From Cercis canadensis (lineage: Eukaryota; Streptophyta; Magnoliopsida; Fabales; Fabaceae): a stretch of 64,000 nt of DNA. The stretch spans positions 601,320 to 665,319 of the forward strand of contig QAOA01006679.1 in assembly GCA_003255065.1 (NCBI GenBank). The letters are read 5' to 3'. The notes below the pieces were generated by a model. The model was not told the origin of the DNA and made no database searches. It saw only the letters and a list, made by a program, of their open reading frames with translations. Below, piece after piece: positions 12,015 through 22,369 of the stretch (the first letter of the stretch is position 1; every line of letters starts with the position of its first letter). The position numbers were made by a program, and so were the translations under genes.

Positions 12015-12985
12015 TAAATTCAAATCACAACATATGTACTAAAATATCAAGTCACAACATATATACTAGAATAGTTAATTTCTCATAAAATAGATAAACA
12101 AAGCAATATAGAGAAACTCTTCTCACCCAAAGCCCACCCCACATATACAACTTTAGAGTAGAAAAACTCTTCTATTCTATTCTTTTATCTTAGTCGATTT
12201 GGCTGTCCCGTCTCCTGTACTTGAACTTTAGATCAAAGTATAGTCAATACAAGAAAAGTAATTATTTTGGCAACATCTTTGTCAAAAGTGTGTACCAATT
12301 GTCACTTAGGACACTATCACAATTAGGATTGCCTGATAAAAGAAATAATATATACAAACGGTTTTTTTTTTTTTTTTTGGGTACAAATATACAAACAGTT
12401 TTACTGCAGTAAGTTGTCACAAATGAAAGGAAAGTTATAAATATAGTTCATTAATAAGTTTTAATTTTGTGGCAATTAATTGCCATAAATACCTTCGTTG
12501 CCACCAGTGATAGTTTTTCTTGTAATGTAATTAAGTTTTTATTGTTAGCAAAAACGACCATAAGTTTAAGAATTAAGGAGCTGGAAATTTTACTATTGAA
12601 TATTCATCAAGTGTGCAATGATTTTAAGCGTTGCTGTATTAATTATGAGCAGGCAGCTGATACAGCAGTTCATATTTTAAAAGAAGGAGCAAAGTGTATG
12701 CCGTAAAATTCGAAGGAGGATCACTTTCAAGAATCACTGCAATTAAAGCTGGAATTGCAGTCATGGGGCATATAGGTCTAACTCCCCAAGCCATTAGTGA
12801 TCTTGGGGGTTTTAGAGCTCAGGGAAAGAATGCTGCCAGTGCTGTTAAGGTCTATCTGCTTCTCATGCACCCTACGGCACTTGCACAATGTTGTTATTAA
12901 TTTTGTTTCTTGTACTTACAATTACACGTCTATTTTATACTTGTACACATAAATAACATCTGAATTTAACTAAAATTACTCTAAA

Positions 12986-13945
12986 GGGGCGTTTGGTATA
13001 CATATTTTTTTTTTCGTTCCCAAGAAACATCATTCATAGAAATCTTGTTCTTGGAAATGTGGTTCTTAGGAATGTTACAATTTATGTTTTGTTGACCTTA
13101 AACATTCTTGGGAATGTGAGATAATATTTCCTAACCTTGTGTTTGGTTCAAATACTACTTTTCTAGGAATATTTATTATTTTTACAAAAGTACCCCTAAT
13201 TTTAGTTTTAGAAAAATAACTTTTACATTTATGCTTTGACTAATTATCTGAATTTTACTAGTACATGTTATGTTTTGGCTGCTTTGATGTTCTGTATTGG
13301 ACATAGCAGAATAATTTCTCTTATTACTGTCATTATTACTAATGTATGTGTGAGTTAATTTTTTTTTAGATTTGAAGAGAATTAATTGGGCAAGATCTCA
13401 TAATCAATTCAAAAAAAGAAAAATAATTACTTTGTGTATTGTTGTGATTTCACCATTGTCCAATACCTTATGAATTCACTTTTTTTTTTTGCTAATGAAG
13501 ACCTTATGCACGGTAAAAAGAAAAATAATTACTGTTGTTTTTTCTTTTCCTTGTCTACTGGTTCGTGGCTCAACATTTTTTTTCTTGGCATATACTTGGG
13601 TCCAAAAAACTTTATGCATGGTAAAAAATAACTTTCAAATTTGTTAATATTTACTTTTTTTTTATTTGTTTGTTTTCTATTTAATTTTGATATTATTACA
13701 ATTATGTCATTAATGAAAAGTATATATGTCTTTTTATGTCTAATAAACTTTTTCATGACATGAGAATTTAAGAATCCCACCTCTCCCATAGGATTTTTTT
13801 TGTGAAAATTTGTTTCAAAATTGTTTCTAAGAATCCTATTTGCCTAAAAATATTTTTTTAAAACTTTGTACTAAACATGAGAATATTAATTTCTCAAGTT
13901 ATAATTCCAAAAAAACTAAAAAAAAAATCTTGTACCAAACACCCC
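12986..13945. mobile_element. TIR element in KPHMT intron, Tourist/Harbinger-like, 960 bp
   Basis: Left end GGGGCGTTTGGTATACATAT and right end (complement) GGGGTGTTTGGTACAAGATT make an inverted terminal repeat. TAAA abuts both ends (12982-12985, 13946-13949); if the duplication is TAA, this fits PIF/Harbinger. The arms continue with TTCCCAAGAAACAT-like sequence on the left and AT-rich complement on the right. An internal stretch ATGCACGGTAAAAAGAAAAA recurs in similar form near 13616. No transposase is seen. It lies in the intron between KPHMT exons 2 and 3. Confidence 0.65.
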
Positions 13946-15295
13946 TAAACTTTAACCGGGTCATTTAAAAATACTTAAAACTTTTTCTGTACCGTTTAAA
14001 TTAAAATTTAATTCTTGAGACCTCTTATGCTAAAAGGTAATAGTTCTTTGCAGGTTGTGGAGACTGCATTGGCTTTGCAGGAAGCTGTCTGTTTTTCTGT
14101 TGTTTTGGAATGTGTGCCTCCTCTTGTGGCTGCTGCAACATCACCTCTTCAGATTCCCAAAATTGGCCACGTGGAGCTGGACCCTTTTGCAGTGGACAGG
14201 TTGAGTGACTAAAGTAGCCTTCTAATGAATATTCTATGCTCCAGAGTCCAGATACAGTTAAGAAGGGATGAATGACCTTGATCATAGTTACCAAGTTTGT
14301 CCCCCTCCAAACCGTGTTTCAGATTGTGGTACAGGTACAAAATTCATGGCATACACATATGTATGTGTACGTATATATAACCTACGCACTGTGTTCCCAT
14401 TCCCGTTCTCGTACTGCACAGCACAAATTTGGGAATTGACCTTGATTAACACCACTATTATGTTAAGAGTCACATGAGAAATAGTTTAACCCAAGCCATC
14501 CACCTACCTTCATCTAATTTCATGTAGGCATTAACTTACCATGATATAATTGGTATGCTGCAACCCCCCCCACATGCCAAGGTAGTTCTAACTTTTTATC
14601 ATTTTACTTTCCCTTTACCAAACAACAATCTGCTGAAGTGAAGACGATCTACCTTTTACAGGGCAATCCAAAATACGTTGAACAGTATGCTCGTGCTGGC
14701 GATTTCATCAATAAAGCTCTAGTAGAGTATAAGGAAGATGTAAAAAATGGTTCATTTCCTGGTCCCCTCCATAGCCCATACAAAATCAATGATGAATTCT
14801 TAAATGAGTTACAAAGGTAAGGTTTGGACAAGGCAGCATCAGAAGCAATTCAAAAGATGGACTCATTCGCATCAATTGCTGAAGGAAACCACCAGCCAGT
14901 GATTTAGTAACGCTAAATTGGTCACCCTCCTCCCTTTTTGGTTTCATTTGCCTCTTTTTTTTATTTTTTTTTTATTTTTAAAGGGAGCTGAATTGAAAAA
15001 CATGAGCAAACAAGATTAGTTAAATTAGTTGGGCAGTGTATCCACTGTTCTATTTGTAAGGTTTATTATTCTACTACGTACAGTGGTAATTCCATGGATA
15101 ACTGGTGTCAACTCATTTCCAGTATCTAGCATTTTATAGTCTTATAAGTAATTGCTCTAACAGAATTGATATCTTTTTGTCTCAATTCATTTTTCCTATA
15201 ACTGCACCAAATCTTTCTGAATAATATTACTTACAAATCATCGATCAGTTGCTTTCTTTGGCTTGGAATTTTTATTTTTCCTTTTCATTTGGAAT

Positions 15296-15760
15296 GTATT
15301 TAATCTCCCCTTCCTCTTTGAGTTGGGAAAGAAAGTTTGTATTAGCTTTAATTCATGCATGACATATTAGGGCATTTAATTCAGACGCTAGGTCATCTAT
15401 AGGCTTCTTATTTATAATAGGATGCACACCGTCACAAGCCAACATTAATAACCGATGATGGAAAGATTTTTAGGACTGGTTAGTTGCATCATGCATGTAT
15501 TTAATCTCTCCTTCCTCTTTGAGTTGAGAAAGAGAGTTTGTAATATATAGATTTAATTCATGTATGACATATTAGGGCATTTAATTTATATGCTAGGTCA
15601 TTCGTAGGCCTCTCAGTTATAATAGGATGCTAGCTAAGACAACTATTCACTTTGTTTGGTAGCTTGTTCTAGTTATCTTGAAGTCAACACCGTCACAAGA
15701 CTACATTAATAATAGCCTATGATGGAAAGATTTAGGACCCGTTAGTTGCATCATTTGATT
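15296..15760. repeat. Imperfect tandem duplication (~200-260 bp unit)
   Basis: The block beginning ATTTAATCTCCCCTTCCTCT near 15299 recurs at ~15499 (offset ~199), followed in both by the ATGACATATTAGGGCATTTA stretch and by GATGGAAAGATTT. The second unit has ~60 extra bases (near 15630-15690), so the later part is offset by ~261. Divergence is substantial, so this is an old biological duplication. No coding capacity is evident. Confidence 0.75.
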
Positions 15761-16204
15761 GTACATTTATTTTCTTCCTTAGTAGAGATGTAAGCTTGGT
15801 ATGCTACTGAAGTTGCATCATGTATTGCATGTGTACTTTCTTTAATTGCAACTTGATGCTCGTTTAATTTGAAGTATGTATGATTTAATTAGGACAAGGA
15901 CCATTTGGACTAGAATTAAATTAATTCGTTTTTCTAAAATTCATTTCAAGCTTCTCTTTTACTCTTGTTTACTATTCCGAAACAAAATGCTCTAATGGCC
16001 TACACTTGTAGGGCAAATTTAATCAAACTCCTGAGCCCTCTCAGACTCCAATAGACCCTTTTCATTTGCCATTAGTGATAGCAACACAAGACTTACGATG
16101 ATTTTCGGGTACATTATAACAAAAATCTAATATTTTTAGAGTGTCTATTATAAAAGAGTACCAATTTCCACAGTAATATGGAGTGTCTAAACTTAAAAAA
16201 AGTA

Positions 16205-16342
16205 ATCACCTAACAGGTGACAAGATAGAAATCAATGAACATGAAGCTACTAATGTCACAAACTCCTAATGGTACCTAACAGGTGACAAGATAGAAATCA
16301 ATGAACATGAAGCTACTAATATCACAAACTCCTGATGGTATT
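16205..16342. repeat. 68-bp tandem duplication
   Basis: ACCTAACAGGTGACAAGATA and the ~45 bases after it occur twice in direct succession (from ~16207 and ~16275) with three or so differences. No N separates the copies, and the function is unknown. Confidence 0.8.
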
Positions 16343-16639
16343 AATTAGAAGGAACCATAGATCGATCATCGACGCATGCAAAAAGTTGTCCAATACAATA
16401 TCTCATATACAGAATACATGATTTGAAAGAAACAAGTCCATTTCAACTAAGAAACATATTGTGTATAAACCAATGTTGAAAACATCATCTGCTCATGACA
16501 GGTCGAAATCTGAGAAAAGATGTGTACAATGAACAAAAGCGAAAACAATACAAGCAAAATAATCTTAGTTTACAAGGAAAGAAGCTCCTTCTCAGCCAGA
16601 TCTATTCTCCAATACAATTTCATTTGTTAAAAATGTCCT

Positions 16640-16860
16640 CTTGAATACGTGCATGAATGCGTACTGTACTTTCCAATGAATTGAAGTTCATGAAGTTGTT
16701 ACCAATAGATCAATTGATGACAATCCGACACATCCAAAGATGTTAGATTATCTGAAGCAGAAGATGGTGCCAAGTTCATGCATGAAACTAGAACAACATT
16801 TAACTTGCAGGCTTTATAGAGTTGAAGAACTGGCTGCAGTTGAGAATCACCATTCTATAT
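16640..16860 (-). pseudogene. NLR leucine-rich-repeat relic (RPS5-type)
   Basis: Read on the minus strand, one frame gives LVSCMNLAPSSASDNLTSLD followed directly by VSDCHQLI before a stop. This matches the LRR style of RPS5-type CNL proteins in trees (blocks such as NLAPSSASFQNLTTLDV and VSDCxGLI). The frame is broken on both sides and no NB-ARC domain is present nearby. It is probably the tail of a lost disease-resistance gene. The same NLR class supplies the tandem fragments at 48-55 kb. Extent is approximate. Confidence 0.6.
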
Positions 16861-17815
16861 AATTCCTTGAATGGTGCAATTTTTCCCATATTAATCACCA
16901 AGTGGTACTTGGCATGAGAATACGTCCTCAAGGGAAGTACAGTTCACATGAAAGTTCATTGAGACTGGAACAGGGAAGCTATATGCAAAAGTTACTGACT
17001 CATCATAGAAGATTACTAGATAAAGAAGTTCCACTAAACAATGTTATGTTCCGAAGAGGAATGCATGATGATACGGTTAAAAAAGAAAAGGGGAGTACGA
17101 AAAAAAAGTAAAATACTTTACATCAACCACCTTGATTCTTATCACTAAAAAGTGCAATTAACCTCATAGATTATTAGTAAAACTCTTCTACCTTAATTGT
17201 AGTGACAACACATTTCCCCCCCTCCCCCTTCTTCTAAGGTATATGACAAGGAGTTTTAAAAGAAAAGAAAAAATGACAATGCAAACCCAATTAGATGATC
17301 ATAGAATGTCACACTTTTTTTTTTTTTTTTATGTGACGAATGTCACACTTTTATCTAATGATACTGAAAATATTCTTGACAAAATAATATTTAATATGAA
17401 GATTTAATAAGGACTACACAACACAAGAAGCTTACAACTATTTTATTCTTTTTAGTTAAACACAAAAAATATGTAATACTCAATCATTAAAATATCTTTA
17501 AAATAAAATTTTAATAGTTTTGTAAATTATATACTGATTTTCCACAGAAACCTTTAGCTTACTAATTGTAATAATTAAATTTAATGTTTCTTTTTCTTTT
17601 GGTTCAAATGGAAATTCTTGTAAAATAAAAATATCCCAGACGAAATTATTTTTTTCTTAATTTTTGTTAAAAAACTGAAATTAACTTGACAAATATATTT
17701 TATTACAGAGAATCATGTCAGAAATTTGTAATAAAATAAATAGAAATTCACATGTAAAATGACGTTTTTACCTGATGGTGACGATCGAGAAAGAGAAAAA
17801 GACTAAAAATTTATA
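16861..17815. other. Intergenic DNA
   Basis: Contains an unassigned 69-codon plus-strand ORF (16902-17111, basic C terminus), which may be antisense debris of the NLR relic, then AT-rich DNA up to the UBTD-N gene leader. Nothing else was recognised. Confidence 0.4.
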
Positions 17816-18153
17816 TTAGGATAAGACAGCCAGGCCGAAGACCCCACATACACATAGCCTCCACGACGATATTGAGACTCGAAGATGGACTCTCTCTCTC
17901 AATAGGTTTCGTTTCCTGGTCATTGGGGAAGCAAGCACCGACTGGGGAGAGCAGTTCAATCGCTTTCGTTTCAAAGATTTAAGCACCAAACCACCTGAAA
18001 ACTCAAAACCCGCAAAGAAAAAGAGAAGAAAATTGGAACCCCACCACCAGAAAATTCTTAAACCCAGCAACACTAGCTGAGTTCATTCATCAATTTAGCA
18101 TTGACCCTTTTCAATTCCCTTCTGATTTCTTGCATTCTTTAACTCTGCAAAAC

Positions 18154-21100
18154 ATGGGTTGTGTTGGATCTTCTCAGACCAAAGGCGATGGTAAAGATTC
18201 TTACTTTTTGTTCTATGTCTGAGTTTGTTTATTTATTTTATTCATTTTTATCTCTGCAGTTATGGGTCTACGTGATTTGATGCTTACTGGGTTTGCCTCT
18301 TGAATTTGACCAATGAATGAACTCCAAGTTTGGTTCTTTTGGATTTGTTAGTTATGCTTCTTGAGGGCTTGATTGGTTAATTGTTGCTTGATGTACTGCA
18401 ATCTTGGAAAGACTAATCTTGCTTTAATTACTGTATCCCTGTAATGTGTCTTCTGAGTATTAGCTGGTTGGATTGCATTATATAGTGGGGTTCTATGTAA
18501 GAAGTCCTTGTCCTTTTTCTTTGGAATATACTCCCAAGTTATAATCAGATGTATTTCTTCATTTCGTGTTGAAAGAAAGAATATATTCTGAAAATGATCT
18601 ATTTCTAATACAATGTGAGTTCTGTTTGATGCCTCGTTGCTCTGAATCTGAATATTCTTAGATTATATACTAATACTGGAGGATTCATAATTAAATTCAA
18701 CAGATTGTGATAATTGACCATAATTGGGGCATTATTAATTTTATTACGTTCTTTACCTTCTTTCTTTTCTCTCTCTCTCACTTTCTTTCTACTGGAAAGA
18801 AGGATGAATAGTGAGATACTTATATTCGTCCTATTTATGGAGGAATTGACCTCTGTAATTGAATATTGTTACTGCAAATTTTTGCAGCGTGGCTTACCTG
18901 GACTTTTTTTGAGTTAAGGAATATTCTATGTACATATATAATGACCCTTTCATATATTCATGTTTTGAAAATTAGGATAAATGCACCTTCGGAACAATTC
19001 TTTTTGAAAATGATTTACGAGCCTTACCTTTCCAAATTTGGGATATCATGTAGCATATTATTTAGGTAACGTGCATTGTCATTCACAAAATATGTGGTCC
19101 TAACTCCTAATGCATTGGAGGGGACATATTTTTCTTCAATTTTGCATCTTTGTTTGCATTCACTAATGTGTGCTGAATCTGCTGACATTGGTTTTTGAGA
19201 CTTCAATTTTGTTCACGAATTACAATACCATTGCCATGATAATGATTCCAACATCTTATTTATGCTATTCTGGTCTATAGTAATGGGAATGTAAATGCTG
19301 TTGTGTGGTCACAGAGAATGTCAAAAAAATTAGGAAGCCTAAACCTTGGAAGCATTCTGAACCTATTACAAGGACACAGCTAATGCAGATGCGTGATGAA
19401 TTTTGGGACACTGCTCCTCACTATGGTGGCCAGAAAGGTAATATTTCCTTGATAAACAACAATGTTAATGAGAATGCTGATTGTTTACTATCTTGAAACA
19501 TATGGTCAACAATCACATATATGTAACATGCACAACACGCTTAATTTTGAAGTGGTTGCAATCTTGTTCCTCTGCTTTATGTTTCACTGTTTTCAAATTG
19601 TTTGTTTGCATTGTATATTGTCATGGAAAAATCTCTGTTTTATTTCCCCTTTGATGCACTTTGTTACTTTATGTCCATGCTACAGAAACCATTTTCATGC
19701 TTTTAGTGCTGACCTAAGATATTATGGTATTTCCTTTTCCTCTAATTTATCATGTTTGTTGTCAAAGAAGCAATGCTGATGGATTTTGTGAAATCTGATG
19801 TGATGTTTTATGAAGTTTCATCCTTCTTTAAAGCAGATGTTTGTTGTGAGTTTGTGGTTGATTTGCTATAGGAACCATAAAGAGTAGTGATGCATGGCAA
19901 AGTCAATCTTTTGAAACTTTAAAATAAGCAACCTTCAGCTTGGTTCAGATATCAAATTGTTTCTGCCTGTGGTGTGCGTAGGTCTCTCAGGTTTTGTAGT
20001 TTCAAATGATGAATTGATTTTATTAGTTATATCTATGGATGAACTATTAAACTCTGAAAAACTCCTGCTTAACTATGGGTAAAAATTGATAACTGATGTA
20101 CGTTTCTTGACTTTTTAGGTTCATACATTTGAAACTTTGTTGTCAAACTAAACCGGCTGTGTAGAAATGGTTAAGATCAAACATATATGTTGGAAAGTAT
20201 ATGGATGCATTTGTGGTCATCAATTTCCCTGTGATGGGCCTATAGCATCTGAAATTCATAGAGAGCTGTCCATTGCTTTACTGGTAGTTGTTGGCACCTT
20301 GTTAGGTTTGTGCAGTAAATTCCCTGTGATGGGCCTATAGCATCTGAAATTCATAGAGAGCTGTCCATTGCTTTACTGGTAGTTGTTGGCACCTTGTTAG
20401 GTTTGTGCAGTAAATATCAAATTTACTGCTACCATCTCTCTGCAGGTTAACTTAGACTTTACTGACTCTATTCAATAATTGACATACTTGTGGGGTTTAT
20501 TCTAAAGAGTCCAGGAAGGGCACTCACCTTGTCATAGTTAAAATCTTTTTGTCACATGAATTAGTAATTTTTTTTTCTTTTTTGGCCAGAGCTTCTCCTT
20601 GAGTATCATTTAATAGTGATCCTTGTCTTATCCCTTAGACATGGGTGTTGGAAGGTATGTTAGTGCGGTGAATACTTAATATGGTTGGAAAATAATTGCT
20701 AATTATGAATTTCGTTTCTTGAGTAGTACAATTTTTTGGCGGTGGTGATCATGCATATGATATAGAAGGTTTACTGTTTCATAAGAAGATGCACATAGTA
20801 TGTGGATGAGTTTCTTATAATTTTTGTGATATTTGGAATGCTTTGATTGTATAATAACATATAAATGTGATTCACATAGACAATTCAATTTTTGATAATG
20901 GAATCTTGAAGGCCTGGTGTTGAATTCAATTATCTGTTACTCTGTTACTCCTTGTATTTTCTAATCAAGCTTAGATCATGTTCCATAAGATATTATTATC
21001 CTTAATTCCTTATATAAAGTTAGGTAGAACAAGTTAGAACATGCACAAGACCATTAACATACCACCAAAGTTTCATATAATTTGGTTATTGTGGCATTGA

Positions 21101-21500
21101 TTTCTGTTGATTAAAATACTTTCATTAAAATGAGTCTCAGCCTATAATTGAAACAAAGCTTGTTAATTTTTCACAAATGACTTATGTGTTCTTACAGAGA
21201 TATGGGATGCACTTAAAGCTGCTGCTGAAGCTGATTTAACCCTTGCACAAGCTATTATAGACAGTGCTGGTGTTATTGTTCAGCATGCTGACTTGACAGT
21301 CTGCTATGATGAAAGAGGTATTTCATCCTTTTTTTCTCCTCTTGTCTATCCTTCACAAGTTCTCTCTGGCTCTCTTTTGGCATTCATTATTTATGAATTG
21401 TGCCCTATATTCACACATCTCATAATCTTTTGCAGGTGCAAAGTATGAACTACCGAGGTACGTTTTGAGCGAGCCATCTAATTTGATAAGAGAGAGTTGA
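18154..21500 (+). CDS. UBTD-type N-terminal domain protein (114 aa)
   Basis: Four coding exons with consistent phases: 18154-18190, 19315-19437, 21198-21317 and 21436-21500, totalling 345 nt. The protein starts [20 protein letters not shown] and contains [40 protein letters not shown] and [20 protein letters not shown], ending [13 protein letters not shown]. This is the N-terminal domain found in ubiquitin-domain-containing proteins UBTD1/2 (DC-UbP). Animal members are ~230 aa with a C-terminal ubiquitin-like fold; this protein consists of the N-terminal domain only, as in other plant homologues I know. Gly2 and Ser6 fit an N-myristoylation signal and Cys3 is a likely palmitoylation site, suggesting membrane association. 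A 5' leader probably begins around 17.82 kb. The molecular role is not known to me. Confidence 0.9.
20226..20415 (+). repeat. 93-bp tandem duplication in UBTD-N intron 2
   Basis: The stretch starting TTCCCTGTGATGGGCCTATA and ending TTTGTGCAGTAAA occurs twice in direct tandem, with virtually no differences (copies near 20226 and 20319). No N separates them. Being so similar, it is either a very recent duplication or an assembly slip. It lies inside the intron between exons 2 and 3. Confidence 0.8.
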
Positions 21501-22369
21501 CAGTTTTGTAAAGAATATGCTGCACAATTGAAGACTGTATATGTTGTAAATCGTACTGGTCATCCTTAGTTTTTATAGAATCAAATTTCAGAAGAGGTGA
21601 TATTTGAGTATTCATGCCGGCAGCCCGGAATGATTGACTTCCGGCTTCGTCAGATTAACCCTTGTAGTTTTCCTTACATGTTTGAGATGGGGAAAGATCA
21701 TCTTGCTTTACTCCAAGAACAGTTAGAACTTCATTGACAGAATACTGAAAGAATGATAGCCATTTTAGCAATATAAGGAGCACATTGTTCCATTTGCTGG
21801 TGACTATCAATTTCGTTGGTGGTGGGATTAAATTACAGTTATTCTTTTCAGTAACTACTTTCTGGTGTTATGAAATGCATGAAATAGTGATTTGTGATTG
21901 TCTCGTCTTAAATATGGAAAAGGACATGCTACTGCATCAGTTACAACGAGATTTTTCTAACGTCTGTTTGCAGCCGCAATGAAATTTAAAGCATATATGA
22001 ACTGAAAATGAATAAATGATTCAAATGTACATTGAAATCTTCAACAAGAAGGTTGTCACCAATAGTTTGCCACTGTGATAAGAGCAATAAATTTTGAATT
22101 TGAATAATGAATAGCTCTCCAATTTTTATATACAAGTTGATTATGGACGCAAAAATTATTTAATATGTCCAGACAAATTATATTATACGTTACATTATGA
22201 TATGTGAATTTGTTGAGTTTTGTTTTGTTAAGCAAAGGAAAACTGCTCATTTAGAATTTGATTAAAAGCTACTTGGAAAAAATATGTTCTCTTATCTTTT
22301 TGGCCTTTGTGGCCTCTCAAGCAATTTCAAGCTTTAATGTTTTTATTTATTTTTTTGCTATTCTAATAG
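21501..22369. other. UBTD-N 3' UTR and intergenic DNA
   Basis: The 3' UTR probably extends a few hundred bases (to ~21.98 kb, where AATGAATAAATGATT offers a polyadenylation signal). The remainder is AT-rich with no recognised gene. Confidence 0.45.

Larger units (their letters stand above)
11100..14907 (+). pseudogene. panB: Decayed ketopantoate hydroxymethyltransferase (KPHMT) gene
   Basis: Relic of the mitochondrial enzyme that converts 2-oxoisovalerate to ketopantoate, the first step of pantothenate synthesis. Exon remnants are at 11100-11534, 12653-12849, 14054-~14207, ~14255-14310 (very decayed) and ~14661-14907. Recognisable blocks are [76 protein letters not shown] and [11 protein letters not shown]. 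Lesions: at least four frameshifts in exon 1 (before NVPEA, before NQRVTL, an extra A just before CCAATCACA at ~11305, one missing base before [11 protein letters not shown]); a frame change in exon 2 before VKFEGGS with ~4 residues (IVEA) lost; a frame change in exon 3 before GAGPFCSGQ; and an in-frame TAA at 14818 in the last exon. Because introns persist, it arose by DNA duplication, not retroposition. Confidence 0.9.
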
